64,000 bases of DNA. It comes from Streptococcus canis (lineage in GTDB: Bacteria > Bacillota > Bacilli > Lactobacillales > Streptococcaceae). The DNA lies in assembly GCF_900636575.1 (NCBI RefSeq), contig NZ_LR134293.1, forward strand, positions 927,001-991,000. The letters run 5' to 3'. The notes beneath the pieces are model-generated. The model searched no databases. It was not told where the DNA came from and saw only the letters and a program-made list of their open reading frames with translations. Shown here piece after piece: positions 18,277-28,828 of the stretch (position 1 is the first letter of the stretch; the number at the start of each line of letters is the position of its first letter). A program made the translations under genes and the position numbers.

Positions 18277-19373
18277 TTTCAAGTTTACACCGCCCAACCA
18301 TTGCTAGGATAGATTTATCAGCGATAAAGGCCAATCTCGCGAGTGTCAAAAAATATATTCCTGTGGGAACCAAGACTTATGCAGTGGTTAAGGCTGATGC
18401 GTATGGTCACGGTGCTGTTGAGGTATCAAAGGCTCTGTTAGATCAAGTAGATGCCTACTGTGTGTCGAATCTTGACGAAGCTTTGGAACTGCGTCAGGCT
18501 GGTATTGACAAAGACATTTTAATCCTAGGGGTGCTTGTTCCCAATGAATTGGATTTGGCGATTGCTCACCGAATTACAGTTACGGTGGCCAGCTTAGAAT
18601 GGCTGGAAGTTGCAAAGATACAAAGAGAAGACCTGCAAGGTTTGACAGTTCATATCAAAATTGACTCAGGTATGGGGCGTATTGGACTTCGCTCAGTCGA
18701 AGAAACAGATGCTCTGATTGCTGGCTTGCTGGCTATGGGAGCTAATGTCGAAGGTGTTTTCACACATTTTGCCACGGCAGATGAGGCTGATACGCGTCAA
18801 TTTAATCAGCAACTAAACTTCTTTAAAGACTTGCTTGGTCAGCTTACTTACAAGCCTAGTTTGGTGCATGCCAGCAATTCAGCGACAAGTCTCTGGCATA
18901 GTGAAACCATTTTTAATGCGGTTCGTTTGGGGATTGTTATCTATGGCTTAAACCCAAGCGGGACTGAGCTAGCATTGCCATTCCCTCTTACAGAAGCCTT
19001 GTCCCTCGAAACTGTTTTGGTTCATGTGAAGGAAATTACAGCTGGTGATACCGTTGGCTATGGGGCGACGTATGTGGCGACACAGTCAGAATATGTGGGG
19101 ACCATTCCAATTGGGTATGCTGATGGCTGGACGAGAGAGATGCAGGGATTTTCAGTTCTTGTTGAAGGGCAATTTTGTGACATCATTGGTCGAGTATCCA
19201 TGGACCAAGTGACGATACGCCTCCCTAAAGCTTATCCTCTGGGAACCAAAGTGACCTTAATTGGTCAAAATCAAGGGGCAGTCATTTCTGTGACAGATGT
19301 GGCGACCTACCGCAACACTATTAATTATGAGGTCTTATGCCTACTAAGTGATCGCATTCCAAGGGTGTATTAG
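18273..19373 (+). CDS. alr: Alanine racemase
   Basis: 366 residues, PLP-dependent fold type [18 protein letters not shown] contains the PLP lysine, [12 protein letters not shown] is the conserved phosphate-site block, and VGYGATYV contains the catalytic tyrosine; YADGW follows. It makes D-alanine for peptidoglycan and teichoic acids. Overlaps acpS as ATGA. Last gene before a new promoter. Confidence 0.97.
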   Translation: MISSLHRPTIARIDLSAIKANLASVKKYIPVGTKTYAVVKADAYGHGAVEVSKALLDQVDAYCVSNLDEALELRQAGIDKDILILGVLVPNELDLAIAHRITVTVASLEWLEVAKIQREDLQGLTVHIKIDSGMGRIGLRSVEETDALIAGLLAMGANVEGVFTHFATADEADTRQFNQQLNFFKDLLGQLTYKPSLVHASNSATSLWHSETIFNAVRLGIVIYGLNPSGTELALPFPLTEALSLETVLVHVKEITAGDTVGYGATYVATQSEYVGTIPIGYADGWTREMQGFSVLVEGQFCDIIGRVSMDQVTIRLPKAYPLGTKVTLIGQNQGAVISVTDVATYRNTINYEVLCLLSDRIPRVY

Positions 19374-19393
19374 AATAATAGTACAGAAAAGGA

Positions 19394-19423
19394 TTGCATT
19401 TTATTTCTACTTAGTGTTATAAT
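19394..19423 (+). promoter_or_regulatory. Promoter of the isp2-like gene
   Basis: TTGCAT (19394), an 18-bp spacer and TATAAT (19418-19423). An in-frame ATG at 19422 lies inside this -10, supporting ATG 19461 as the real start. Confidence 0.65.
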
Positions 19424-19460
19424 GAAGTGGATAATATTAGAAAGAAGTACTAATGAATTC

Positions 19461-20948
19461 ATGAATAAAAATAAATTATTAAGGGTTGTCATGCTATTAG
19501 CTCTCTTAGCACCGACCGCTGGAAACATGACCGTTCTGGCTCAGGATGCTTTGCTTGATGCTAATCAATTGACAGCAACTACTACTGATGTCACAAGCAA
19601 TGCCTCTTCCTCTCAAGAGGAAACAGGAAGTGATACCAAAATAGAAACTGGTCAAGTAGATAAAGCAGACCAAACTGGAAACGAGACTTCTGCTAAGCCT
19701 GACCCTGCTAGTCCAGTTGTACCTGAACAGCCAGATGAGCAGACCAAGTCTGACGCTAGCCAAGATTCTAAAGATTCTTCTGAAAAATCCAAAGAAGAGC
19801 CGTCAGAGAAGCAGCCTGCTGACCAATCAAAACCCCAGCCACCAAAATCAGATACGGCACCTGTTGCCCCCGCACCCCAAGTGCCGCAAGCACCAGCTAG
19901 TCATCTTCCTGGCTCTCCTTTGGATTTAGATGTAAGAGTAGACATGCCAGTGGTACCATCTGTCAATACGTATGCAGCTTATGTAGAGCATTGGAGTGGC
20001 AAGGATGCCTACACGCACAACCTTTTATCACGTCGCTATGGCATCAAGGCAGAGCAAATTGATGGTTATTTGAAGTCAACAGGTATTGCTTACGATAGCA
20101 CGCGTATCAACGGTGAAAAACTCTTACAATGGGAAAAGAAAAGTGGTTTAGATGTCCGTGCTATTGTTGCCATTGCGATGTCTGAAAGTTCTTTGGGAAC
20201 TAAAGGCGTTGCTACCTTGCTTGGTGCCAATATGTTTGGCTATGCCGCTTTTGATCTGGACCCAACGCATGCCAGTAAATTTAATGATGATGTGGCTATT
20301 GTTAGACTGACCCAAGAAACCATCATCAAGAATAAAAATATTAATTTTGCTTTGCAGGATGCCAAAGCTGCTAAGCTTTCAAAAGGGCGATTAAATTTTG
20401 CCACTGATGGTGGGGTTTACTTTACAGATACCACAGGCAGTGGTAAACGCCGTGCTCAAATCATGGAAGACATGGATAAATGGATTGACACCCACGGTGG
20501 CACACCGGCTATCCCAGCAGAATTGAAGATTCAATCCTCTTCTAGTTTTGCGACCGTTCCAACAGGTTACAAGCTCTCTAAGAGTTATGATGTCTTGAGC
20601 TATCAAGCGTCAAGCTATGCTTGGGGACAATGTACTTGGTATGTGTATAACCGTGCTAAAGAATTGGGTTACCAGTTTGATCCTTTCATGGGAAATGGTG
20701 GTGACTGGAAATACAAAGCCGGTTATGCTCTGTCTAAGACACCAAAAGTTGGTTATGCCGTTTCTTTTGCGCCAGGACAAGCAGGTGCCGATGGCATGTA
20801 TGGTCATGTCTCCATTGTTGAAGATGTCAGAAAAGATGGGTCTATCCTCATTTCCGAATCTAACTGTCTTGGTTTAGGTAAGGTATCTTACCGTACCTTC
20901 ACTGCCCAGCAAGCAGAACAATTAACCTATGTTATCGGGAAAAAATAA
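19461..20948 (+). CDS. isp2: Secreted CHAP-domain protein, Isp2-like
   Basis: 495 residues from MNKNKLLRVV, with a signal peptide ending near VLAQ. A long low-complexity Ser/Thr/Asp/Glu/Pro/Lys linker (about 30-165) is followed by a glucosaminidase-like helical domain (VRAIVAIAMSESSLGTKG, LLGANMFGYAAF, about 210-330). The C-terminal CHAP amidase/endopeptidase domain (about 375-495) has YAWGQCTWYVY (catalytic Cys) and GHVSIVED (His). Probably a secreted murein hydrolase. I recall an immunogenic secreted protein homologue (isp2) at this place in S. pyogenes; the symbol rests on that memory. The RBS is weak. Confidence 0.8.
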   Translation: MNKNKLLRVVMLLALLAPTAGNMTVLAQDALLDANQLTATTTDVTSNASSSQEETGSDTKIETGQVDKADQTGNETSAKPDPASPVVPEQPDEQTKSDASQDSKDSSEKSKEEPSEKQPADQSKPQPPKSDTAPVAPAPQVPQAPASHLPGSPLDLDVRVDMPVVPSVNTYAAYVEHWSGKDAYTHNLLSRRYGIKAEQIDGYLKSTGIAYDSTRINGEKLLQWEKKSGLDVRAIVAIAMSESSLGTKGVATLLGANMFGYAAFDLDPTHASKFNDDVAIVRLTQETIIKNKNINFALQDAKAAKLSKGRLNFATDGGVYFTDTTGSGKRRAQIMEDMDKWIDTHGGTPAIPAELKIQSSSSFATVPTGYKLSKSYDVLSYQASSYAWGQCTWYVYNRAKELGYQFDPFMGNGGDWKYKAGYALSKTPKVGYAVSFAPGQAGADGMYGHVSIVEDVRKDGSILISESNCLGLGKVSYRTFTAQQAEQLTYVIGKK

Positions 20949-20968
20949 AGGTTAATCACTTTTCTCCA

Positions 20969-21004
20969 GACTCAGCTCTCCTTGTCGAGAGTTGGGTCTT
21001 TTTT
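20969..21004 (+). terminator. Terminator after isp2-like gene
   Basis: GACTCAGCTCTC and GAGAGTTGGGTC pair over 12 bp including G-U pairs, with a 6-nt loop and a run of six T. Confidence 0.85.
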
Positions 21005-21062
21005 GTTCTTTTTATGGCCTATAAAAACCTATAGAGCCTTAGAAAGCGCTCTTAAAATCCGC

Positions 21063-21118
21063 TTGACAAAGTAATCACAAAGTGATAAATTAGGGGCAGT
21101 TAATAAAAAAGTTAATAA
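21063..21118 (+). promoter_or_regulatory. shr promoter with possible iron-regulator site
   Basis: TTGACA (21063-21068), a 17-bp spacer and TAAATT (21086-21091). Just downstream are two direct GTTAATAA repeats (21099-21106 and 21111-21118) offset by 12 bp. In S. pyogenes the DtxR-family regulator MtsR represses this promoter in iron; the repeats are a candidate site by position only. Confidence 0.6.
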
Positions 21119-21149
21119 TTTTATAAAAATTTTTAGAAAGTTGATTGAA

Positions 21150-24100
21150 ATGAAAAAAATCAGCAAGTACGCCCTTGTGGCAATGTCAGCATTTGTTCTG
21201 GCTCAGGCTGCGCAAACGGTCAAATCAGAAGGCTATTTGGTTCAGTCACAGTTGGTTACAACGGTTAAACTAACACAGGACAATATTCTCTTGTTTGAAG
21301 AGATTGGCCCTTATGCTGATAAGTCAGCTGGAAAACAATATTATAAAAACATTGAAAAGATTATCCTTGATAAGGAAACCTATGAAAAAAGCATGGCAGG
21401 TGATCGCAGTTTTGACATCAATTACCAAGGGGTTAAAATAAACGCTAAGCTTATTAAAGATGGCAAACATGACTTGGTTATTGTCAATAAAAAGGATGGC
21501 GGTATTCTTGTGACCTTTGAAAAAGAGGGCAATAAGGTCACTTTTATAACAGCTAAAACTTTGGATGCTACTGCTAGCCTTGAACAAGTCGATGAATACA
21601 CTGGTTCTAATAAAGACATTACTGAAAAAGAAGTTGCTAAAGCTAGCAAGCAGCCAGAAACAACTAGTGACGAATTATCGCTGATTACAAAACTGGTCGA
21701 AGAAGATGGCGCTATTGTATTCCCAGAGATTGACCGTTATTCTACTAACAAACAAGTCAAATCGTTAACGCAACAAATTACAGACATCAAAGTGAATGGT
21801 TCTCTTTATAAGGATTTGATTTCTGATTCTGTGAAAGATACTCTTGGTTGGGTCTCCAATATGAAAGGACTTCATCTTGGAACAAAAGCTTTTAAAGATG
21901 GGGAAAATACTATTGTGATATCTTCCAAAGGATTTGAAGATGTCACTATTACTGTTGCCAAGAAAGATGGTCATTTCCATTTTGTATCTGCCAAACAAAA
22001 GCGGAGTGTGTCTGCCAAAGACAGTCAGTCAACAGAGTTGGATGTCACCTCTTTAGAAAAAGCAATGAAAGAGGCGGATGCTATTATTGCTAAAGAAAGT
22101 AACAAAGACGCAGTTAAAGATCTGGCTGAGAAACTTCAAGTCATCAAGGATTCTTACAAGGAAATCAAAGATAGTAAGCTACTTGCTGATACTTATCGAC
22201 TGTTAAAAGATACCATTAAAGTTTATCAATCAGCTGATATTTCTATTAATAACCTGACTGCCGGTACTTATACGTTAAATTTTAGAGCCAACAAGGAAAA
22301 TACAGAAGAGTCTTCTATGCTTCAAGGAGCTTTTGATAAAAAGGCTAAATTGGTGGTGAAGGAAGATGGGAAAATGGAAATTTCCTTGCTTAACACTGCC
22401 TTGGGAGCATTTTTGATTGATTTTTCCATTGAAAGCAAAGGCACTTATCCAACCTCTGTGCGGACTCAAGTTGGTAAGCGAGACATTAACAACAACTACA
22501 TTCGCAGTGAATTTACCATGCCAATCGAAGATCTGAATGCATTGCACAAGGGTGCTGTATTGGTGTCGGCTATGGGTGGGCAAGAGAGTGATTTACACCA
22601 CTATGACAAATACACCAAGCTTGATATGACCTTTGATACAGCTATTAGTAAAGGTTGGACGGGTTATCAGGCAGAAACTGATGACAAAGAAAAGGGAGCT
22701 GGTTCGGAACGGCTTGAAAAAGTTTTGATTAAACTTGGCAAAGATTTAGATGGTGATGGCAAGCTGTCAGAGGCTGAGTTAGGTCAAATTCAAGGGGAAT
22801 TACGCTTAGACCACTACGATTTGACAGATATTTCCCTTTTAAAACACCTTAAAAAGGTTACCGAATTACACTTAGAAGGAAACCAAATTACGGAAATTCC
22901 AAAAGAGATGTTTAGCCAAATGAAACAACTTCGGTTTCTTAATTTAAGAAGTAATTATTTAACCTACCTAGACAAAAATATATTTAAGAATAATACTCAA
23001 TTAAAAGAACTCTACTTATCAAGTAACTTTATTCACACTCTTGAAGGGGGATTATTTAAACCACTTAATCACCTAGAACAACTTGATCTCTCAAAAAATC
23101 GTATTAAAAGTCTTCACGACGACCTATTTGAAGGCTTGTCTCATCTCACGTCATTAGGATTTGCAGAAAATAATCTTGAAGATATATCTGAAAAGGCACT
23201 AGAGCCTCTAGTATCACTCAGCTTTATTGATTTTTCTCAAAACCATTTATCGCTACTGCCAAAAGCGATTGGAAAATTACACCACTTAAATACTATCGTG
23301 GCAAGTAGGAATCATATTACTAGCATTGAAAATATTTCATTTAAAGATCTTCCAAAATTATCTGTACTCAATTTATCAACAAATGAAATCTCAAGCCTTC
23401 CAGATAAGATATTTAAACATAATAGCCAATTAACGAAACTTGATTTTTTTAATAACATACTTACTCAAGTTGAAGAATCGGTATTTCCAGATATTGAAAC
23501 GCTTAATTTAGATGTGACATTCAACCAGTTAAAAAGTGTCAGTCCAAAAGTAAGAGCTCTTATTGGGCAACATAAACTGACTCCACAAAAACATCTTGCA
23601 AAACTTGAAGCTTCTTTAGATGGAGCAACAATTAAGTATCATCAAGCGCTCAGTCTTTTAGATTTGTATTATTGGGAGCAAAAGACAAATTCTGTCATCA
23701 ATAGAGAACTAGTTTCTATTGATGACTATCAACAATTTTTACAAGAAAAAGGTTCAGATACCACTTCTTTACTTAATGATCTGCAAATCGACTGGAATAT
23801 TATGATTCAGTTGCAAAAGAAAACGTCCAATGGACAATATGTGACCGTTGACAAAAAAGAAATGGTCAATGACCCAAAAGATGAACTGGAAGGCAGTTTT
23901 GATTTAAAAGGTGCGGGCACTTACCGCATTCGTAAAGCTATGCTAATCAAGGAATTTGCCAAAAGACGCGAGTATGTTTACCTTGTCTCAAATGATATTA
24001 CGGTGACGAAAGAGCAAGCACTGAAACAAGAAGCAACTGCTAACAAGGAAGAAATAGGACTGACTAAAGATCAACTGGTAGACGGTATTTATTACCTGAC

Positions 24101-24977
24101 TGCCGATATGTTGAAGACAGACTTGGCATCAGAATCTATGTCCAATAAGGCTATTAATCACCGAGTGACCTTGATTGTGGAAAAAGGTCTTCCTTATTTG
24201 GAAATTGAATTTAAAGGCATGACAGTTGGTAAAATGCAGGGTTATCTTGGGGAATTGAGCTATTTTGTGGATGGTTACCAAAGAGATTTGGCTGGTAAAC
24301 CGATTGGTCAAAAAGAAAAAGCAGAGGTGATTTCTTACTTTACCGATGCTACTGGCATATCTCTTGAAGACACCTATGGCAAAAACTATCCTAAGGTACT
24401 TCGCATTAAATTGATTGAACAAGCTAAAAAAGATGGACTTGTGCCATTACAGGTCTTTGTTCCTATCATGGACTCTATTTCAAAGGGTTCAGGTTTCCAA
24501 ACGGTCTTTATGCGTCTGGATTGGCAGAGCCTCACCAAAGATAAGAATAAAGTAGGAGATGAGCCCCTTTCTCGAACTGGAGATGGGGGAGTTACCACAG
24601 TAAGCCAGCCGACAGGAGTACCAGCTACCCAGCAAGGAGGAGCAAGTCCTAAGCAATCGTCATCTGGTTCAGGAATTGCCAACTTAACTGATTTATTGGC
24701 TAAGAAACCAGCAACTCAAGCTAAGCAAGAAACAACTTCTCAAAAGGCTGATTCCAGTAAAATAGATAAATTAAAGCGTTTGATTTCTGATCATCAATCA
24801 TCAGCTAGTCAGGATTCAAAAGGTTTGACATCAAAAGCAGCTGACAAAGGAGAACATTTAGGACAACTATCAAAATTCAAGGGCAGTAACAATGACTATC
24901 ATTTGATTGCTGGCCTGTCCACTTTTGTGATAGCAGCTCTAGGATTAGTTCTCGGTCGAAAAAAATTATTCAAATAA
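21150..24977 (+). CDS. shr: Haem/haemoprotein receptor Shr
   Basis: 1275 residues from ATG 21150, the length I recall for S. pyogenes Shr. A signal peptide is followed by two related N-terminal modules (about 50-160 and 190-290; each contains [17 protein letters not shown] strands and a KDGKH/KDGEN turn). The first NEAT domain (about 365-490) starts [18 protein letters not shown] short Ca-binding-like loop [13 protein letters not shown] precedes leucine-rich repeats (about 565-800). A second NEAT domain (about 975-1100) contains [18 protein letters not shown] Ser/Thr/Lys-rich spacer and a C-terminal transmembrane helix with a GRKKLFK tail end the protein; there is no LPXTG. Shr takes haem from haemoglobin and passes it to Shp. 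First gene of the haem operon. Confidence 0.96.
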   Translation: MKKISKYALVAMSAFVLAQAAQTVKSEGYLVQSQLVTTVKLTQDNILLFEEIGPYADKSAGKQYYKNIEKIILDKETYEKSMAGDRSFDINYQGVKINAKLIKDGKHDLVIVNKKDGGILVTFEKEGNKVTFITAKTLDATASLEQVDEYTGSNKDITEKEVAKASKQPETTSDELSLITKLVEEDGAIVFPEIDRYSTNKQVKSLTQQITDIKVNGSLYKDLISDSVKDTLGWVSNMKGLHLGTKAFKDGENTIVISSKGFEDVTITVAKKDGHFHFVSAKQKRSVSAKDSQSTELDVTSLEKAMKEADAIIAKESNKDAVKDLAEKLQVIKDSYKEIKDSKLLADTYRLLKDTIKVYQSADISINNLTAGTYTLNFRANKENTEESSMLQGAFDKKAKLVVKEDGKMEISLLNTALGAFLIDFSIESKGTYPTSVRTQVGKRDINNNYIRSEFTMPIEDLNALHKGAVLVSAMGGQESDLHHYDKYTKLDMTFDTAISKGWTGYQAETDDKEKGAGSERLEKVLIKLGKDLDGDGKLSEAELGQIQGELRLDHYDLTDISLLKHLKKVTELHLEGNQITEIPKEMFSQMKQLRFLNLRSNYLTYLDKNIFKNNTQLKELYLSSNFIHTLEGGLFKPLNHLEQLDLSKNRIKSLHDDLFEGLSHLTSLGFAENNLEDISEKALEPLVSLSFIDFSQNHLSLLPKAIGKLHHLNTIVASRNHITSIENISFKDLPKLSVLNLSTNEISSLPDKIFKHNSQLTKLDFFNNILTQVEESVFPDIETLNLDVTFNQLKSVSPKVRALIGQHKLTPQKHLAKLEASLDGATIKYHQALSLLDLYYWEQKTNSVINRELVSIDDYQQFLQEKGSDTTSLLNDLQIDWNIMIQLQKKTSNGQYVTVDKKEMVNDPKDELEGSFDLKGAGTYRIRKAMLIKEFAKRREYVYLVSNDITVTKEQALKQEATANKEEIGLTKDQLVDGIYYLTADMLKTDLASESMSNKAINHRVTLIVEKGLPYLEIEFKGMTVGKMQGYLGELSYFVDGYQRDLAGKPIGQKEKAEVISYFTDATGISLEDTYGKNYPKVLRIKLIEQAKKDGLVPLQVFVPIMDSISKGSGFQTVFMRLDWQSLTKDKNKVGDEPLSRTGDGGVTTVSQPTGVPATQQGGASPKQSSSGSGIANLTDLLAKKPATQAKQETTSQKADSSKIDKLKRLISDHQSSASQDSKGLTSKAADKGEHLGQLSKFKGSNNDYHLIAGLSTFVIAALGLVLGRKKLFK

Positions 24978-25023
24978 GAAGCTCAATAGCAGGCTAAACA
25001 ATAATGCAGTCTAGCTAATAAGA

Positions 25024-25098
25024 GCTAAAAACATGCCTATTTCCGATAAGCTGTATGAGTTTGATTGAGAGCAGTCGGGGAATAGGTGTGTTTTTAGC
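25024..25098. repeat. Long inverted repeat between shr and shp
   Basis: Arms 25024-25044 and 25077-25098 share GCTAAAAACA, then CCTATT and CC, pairing over about 20 bp with two weak positions around a 32-nt loop. No T-run follows, so it is not a typical terminator. It may be a partial attenuator or an RNA-processing element that separates shr from the rest of the operon. Confidence 0.6.
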
Positions 25099-25218
25099 GT
25101 TTGATAATCCTATTTGGTTTAGGCAGAATCAGCGTGGGGCAGGGCAAAAGAACTGCTTTGATAATTGTTCTAAGAACAAAGCGAGCTAATGACGAAAAAG
25201 ACAGAAAAAGAGGAAGAT

Positions 25219-26103
25219 ATGACAAAGGCAGCAACAAACCGTATTTTGCAAGGAATAATTGTATTTATGCTAGGCTTGTCTGCAATGACAGGTCCTGTTT
25301 ATGCGGATAAGGGCCAGCTTTACAGTTGTCTGATTCAGAGAGATTACCGCCATCCTGTGTCTGGAGTGATCGAAGACAGTGGTGGTGAGAATGCCTTTGA
25401 TATTGGTCAAGGCATGGTGGAGGGCACTGTATATAACAATGGGCTGCTGGAAGCTTCGGAGTCAGGGGAGCTCGTTTTAACCTTTCGCATGAGTTTGGCT
25501 GATTTTTCAGGTCATTACCATTTTTGGGTGCAGTCTGGAGGACGGGGTGACTTTCAGGTAGTTGATTACAGGGTAACGCACCAAGGGACAGATTCAAACG
25601 GAACAACCAAAGACATTGCCATAACCTTGCCTGATATTAATAGTGTTATTCGAGGAAGCATGTTTGTGGAGCCTATGGGACGAGAAGTGGTCTTTTACCT
25701 CTCTCCTGCTGGGCTTGAAGCTGGTTATTCAGGCGATATGGTAGCACAGCTGGTCACCGAAACAGATGAGTATCAAGACAGACAAGATAAGGTGGTTAAG
25801 GAAGCCGTTGCACCAAAAGTGGTAGATAAATCCCAATCCCTTGACCAAGAGACTAAGAAGTCACAGGAACAAGTAGTGCCTAAATCAGCAAGTTCCTCAA
25901 CGTTAACGGCTAAGAAACTTCATCAGAAAAAGTCATCTAAGTTGGGCTTGACTACTTCTTTAGACCAGAAAACAGAAGAAAAGTCCAAGGGTAAGAAGGC
26001 CTTACCAGTGATTATTTACTATCTTCCAACTCTTTTCCTAATACTAGGAGGGGCTGCAGCATGGGTTTGGAGAAAGAGAAGAAAAGATGATAAAACAAGT
26101 TAA
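25219..26103 (+). CDS. shp: Cell-surface haem-binding protein Shp
   Basis: 294 residues from ATG 25219, chosen over the in-frame ATG at 25189 because GAGGA lies just upstream and because it puts the known haem ligands at their S. pyogenes numbers: Met66 in DIGQGMVEG and Met153 in VEPMGRE. Signal peptide to VYADKG; NEAT-like haem domain to about 180; charged Lys/Gln/Ser spacer; C-terminal transmembrane segment (PVIIYYLPTLFLILGGAAAWVW) with a basic tail. It receives haem from Shr and transfers it to SiaA/HtsA. Overlaps siaA by 17 bp. Confidence 0.95.
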   Translation: MTKAATNRILQGIIVFMLGLSAMTGPVYADKGQLYSCLIQRDYRHPVSGVIEDSGGENAFDIGQGMVEGTVYNNGLLEASESGELVLTFRMSLADFSGHYHFWVQSGGRGDFQVVDYRVTHQGTDSNGTTKDIAITLPDINSVIRGSMFVEPMGREVVFYLSPAGLEAGYSGDMVAQLVTETDEYQDRQDKVVKEAVAPKVVDKSQSLDQETKKSQEQVVPKSASSSTLTAKKLHQKKSSKLGLTTSLDQKTEEKSKGKKALPVIIYYLPTLFLILGGAAAWVWRKRRKDDKTS

Positions 26104-26971
26104 AGGAATTGGTCTGGCCTTAATGACCTTCTTTTTGGTAGCTTGTGTGAATCAGCATCCTAAAACTGCTAAAGAGACTAAAGAGCAGAGAATTGTAGCC
26201 ACTTCGGTGGCTGTGGTTGATATTTGTAATCGTTTAAATCTTGACCTCGTTGGGGTTTGTGATAGTCAATTATATACCCTACCCAAACGCTATGACGCTG
26301 TTAAGCGTGTGGGTTTACCCATGAATCCTGATATGGAATTGGTGGCTTCTTTGAAACCAACTTGGATTTTAAGCCCTAATTCTTTACAGGAAGACTTGGA
26401 ACCCAAGTATCAAAAATTGGATACTGAGTATGGTTTTTTGAACTTACGAAGTGTTGAGGGGATGTACCAGTCCATTGATGATTTAGGAAACCTTTTCCAA
26501 CGTCAACAAGAAGCAAAAGAATTGCGCCAGCAATATCAGAATGATTATCATGCTTTCCAAGCGAAACGTAAAGGGAAGAAAAAACCTAAAGTGCTTATCC
26601 TTATGGGCTTGCCAGGCAGTTATTTGGTGGCGACTAACCAGTCTTATGTAGGGAATCTTTTGGACTTGGCAGGTGGTGAGAATGTTTATCAGTCAGCTGA
26701 TAAGGAATTTCTATCAGCTAACCCTGAAGACATGCTGGCTAAGAGGCCCGATTTGATTTTACGGACAGCTCATGCCATTCCAGACAAGGTAAAAGTGATG
26801 TTTGACAAAGAATTTACTGAGAATGATATTTGGAAACATTTTACGGCAGTCAAGAAAGGGAAAGTCTATGACTTGGATAATACTCTCTTTGGAATGAGTG
26901 CTAAATTTAACTACCCAGAAGCCTTAGACACCTTAGCACAGCTTTTTGACCAGATGGGAGGTCATCAGTAA
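26087..26971 (+). CDS. siaA: Haem-binding lipoprotein SiaA (HtsA)
   Basis: 294 residues. Lipobox LVAC with Cys20 as the lipid attachment site, then a class III (FecB/BtuF-like) substrate-binding fold. Axial haem ligands known for the S. pyogenes protein are conserved at the same numbers: Met79 (GLPMNPD) and His229 (RTAHAIP). It hands haem from Shp to the SiaB permease. It starts inside the end of shp and is followed directly by siaB. Confidence 0.96.
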   Translation: MIKQVKGIGLALMTFFLVACVNQHPKTAKETKEQRIVATSVAVVDICNRLNLDLVGVCDSQLYTLPKRYDAVKRVGLPMNPDMELVASLKPTWILSPNSLQEDLEPKYQKLDTEYGFLNLRSVEGMYQSIDDLGNLFQRQQEAKELRQQYQNDYHAFQAKRKGKKKPKVLILMGLPGSYLVATNQSYVGNLLDLAGGENVYQSADKEFLSANPEDMLAKRPDLILRTAHAIPDKVKVMFDKEFTENDIWKHFTAVKKGKVYDLDNTLFGMSAKFNYPEALDTLAQLFDQMGGHQ

Positions 26972-26972
26972 C

Positions 26973-27995
26973 ATGACAGCATCAGATTTACAAAGGGATC
27001 AATCTCTACTGGCTAAAAAACGTTTCAGAAGTGGTCTTTATCTGATTCTTTTGATTCTCGCCCTCGTGTTTTTGGCGACTATTGCCTTATCCCTTGGTGG
27101 TTTGGCGGTTTCTTACGGAGCGATTGTCAAGGGATTGTTTGTGGCTTATGACCCCCAAGTGGCCTTGATTTATGACTTACGCTTTCCAAGAATTGTCATT
27201 GCTTTATTGGCAGGAGCAGGGATAGCTGTTTCGGGAGTTCTTTTTCAAGCGGTTTTGAAAAATCCCATTTCGGATCCTGCTATTATCGGTATTTCCAGTG
27301 GAGCGAGTTTTATGGTTTTAGTCTCTAGTTTACTTTTACCGCAATTGCTTCTTTATGGGTCAATCGTATCTTTTTTAGGAGGCGGGGTGTCTTTCCTGCT
27401 GATTTATGGTCTAGCGTGGAAAAAGAGGCTTCATCCTATTCGGATTATGCTAACAGGGATTGCCATTAATGCTTTATTTATGGGGTTGTCAACTGCTTTA
27501 ACCAGTTTTTCTGCCTCAGCTAGTCCTGTGGTCAATGCTCTTTTAGCAGGTCATATTAGTCAGAAAACATGGTCTGATGTAGGGGGATTGCTCCCTTGTA
27601 CATTCATTGGCTTGTTGCTAGCTCTGCTATTGTCAAAAACCTGTGACCTTCTTCTCTTAGATGACCGGGTGATTCGTAATCTAGGAATTGATGCTACGGT
27701 GTTACGGTTGGGAATTTCCTTGGTTGCTGTTTTACTGGCTTCGGTAGCCACTTCGGTCGTTGGAGTGGTTTCTTTCCTAGGCTTGATTGTCCCTCATATT
27801 AGCCGCTTGCTGGTTGGAAGTAAGCACCAAATCTTAATTCCTTTTTCAGCTTTGCTTGGAGCCTTTGTCTTTTTGCTAGCCGATACCTTAGGAAGAAGTC
27901 TTGCTTACCCATTGGAAATTAGCCCTGCGATTATAATGAGTATTGTAGGCGGGCCTTACTTTATCTACCTGTTAAGGAGGTCTGATATTATATGA
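26973..27995 (+). CDS. siaB: Haem ABC transporter permease SiaB (HtsB)
   Basis: 340 residues from MTASDLQ, 1 bp after the siaA stop and preceded by GGGAGGT; an earlier in-frame ATG (26946) lies within siaA and lacks an RBS. FecCD/BtuC-type permease with about ten hydrophobic segments and typical blocks FPRIVIALLAGAGIAVSGVLFQAVLKNP, ISSGAS and VPHISRLLVG. The 3' end overlaps siaC by 4 bp. Confidence 0.94.
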   Translation: MTASDLQRDQSLLAKKRFRSGLYLILLILALVFLATIALSLGGLAVSYGAIVKGLFVAYDPQVALIYDLRFPRIVIALLAGAGIAVSGVLFQAVLKNPISDPAIIGISSGASFMVLVSSLLLPQLLLYGSIVSFLGGGVSFLLIYGLAWKKRLHPIRIMLTGIAINALFMGLSTALTSFSASASPVVNALLAGHISQKTWSDVGGLLPCTFIGLLLALLLSKTCDLLLLDDRVIRNLGIDATVLRLGISLVAVLLASVATSVVGVVSFLGLIVPHISRLLVGSKHQILIPFSALLGAFVFLLADTLGRSLAYPLEISPAIIMSIVGGPYFIYLLRRSDII

Positions 27996-28828
27996 GCAAG
28001 AACAGCAGTCATATTAAGGTGCAAAACCTTTCCTTTGCTTATGGGGAAAATCTTGTTTTAGATAACCTGACCTTTAGCATTCCAAAGGGGAAAATTACCA
28101 CTATTATGGGGGCAAATGGCAGTGGCAAGTCGACCTTATTACAATTATTAACCAAAAATCTTCCATTAAAACAAGGGCAGGTTTGGCTTGAGCAGGAAGA
28201 ATTAGCAACTATTTCTCTTAAGGCTTTTGCGAAAAAAGTGGCAGTGGTACACCAATACCATCAAGTGGCCGAAGGTTTGTTAGTGGGTGAATTGGTAGCC
28301 ATGGCTAGGCTTGCCCGTCGTTCTTTTTTTAGAACGACTACCAAAGAAGATGAAGAACGTCTTGCTTGGGCCTTAGAGGTAACGGCTTTGAGTGATTATG
28401 TTTATCGTGACATCCAACACCTTTCTGGTGGTGAGCAGCAGAGGGTTTGGATTGCCATGGCTCTTGCTCAGGAAACAGATATTATTTTTTTAGATGAACC
28501 AACGACTTATTTGGATATTAGGTACCAGCTTGACATTCTCAAGCTGATTGCTAAAATCAACCAAGAACTAGGGCTAACAATTGTTTTAGTATTACATGAT
28601 ATCAATCAGGCCTTGTCTCTTTCAGACCATCTTATTGGACTGAAAGATGGGCGGCTTTATGCCCAAGGTCAGCCAAGAGAACTCCTTGATCAACAATTTA
28701 TCGGAGATGTCTTTGGTGTTGAATTGCCCTTTGTTGAGAAAAATGGTCAACAGTTTGTCCTCACCTCATTGGTCAACAAAACCAATGATACTAGAAGTCA
28801 AAGGAGAGATAGGAACAAGAACAGATGA
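27992..28828 (+). CDS. siaC: Haem ABC transporter ATPase SiaC (HtsC)
   Basis: 278 residues. Walker A GANGSGKST, Q-loop VVHQYHQ, signature LSGGEQQRVWIA, Walker B IIFLDEPTTYLD and switch His VLHD. FecE/BtuD-type ATPase powering SiaAB haem uptake. ATGA overlap with siaB and ATGA overlap with siaD. Confidence 0.95.
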   Translation: MSKNSSHIKVQNLSFAYGENLVLDNLTFSIPKGKITTIMGANGSGKSTLLQLLTKNLPLKQGQVWLEQEELATISLKAFAKKVAVVHQYHQVAEGLLVGELVAMARLARRSFFRTTTKEDEERLAWALEVTALSDYVYRDIQHLSGGEQQRVWIAMALAQETDIIFLDEPTTYLDIRYQLDILKLIAKINQELGLTIVLVLHDINQALSLSDHLIGLKDGRLYAQGQPRELLDQQFIGDVFGVELPFVEKNGQQFVLTSLVNKTNDTRSQRRDRNKNR

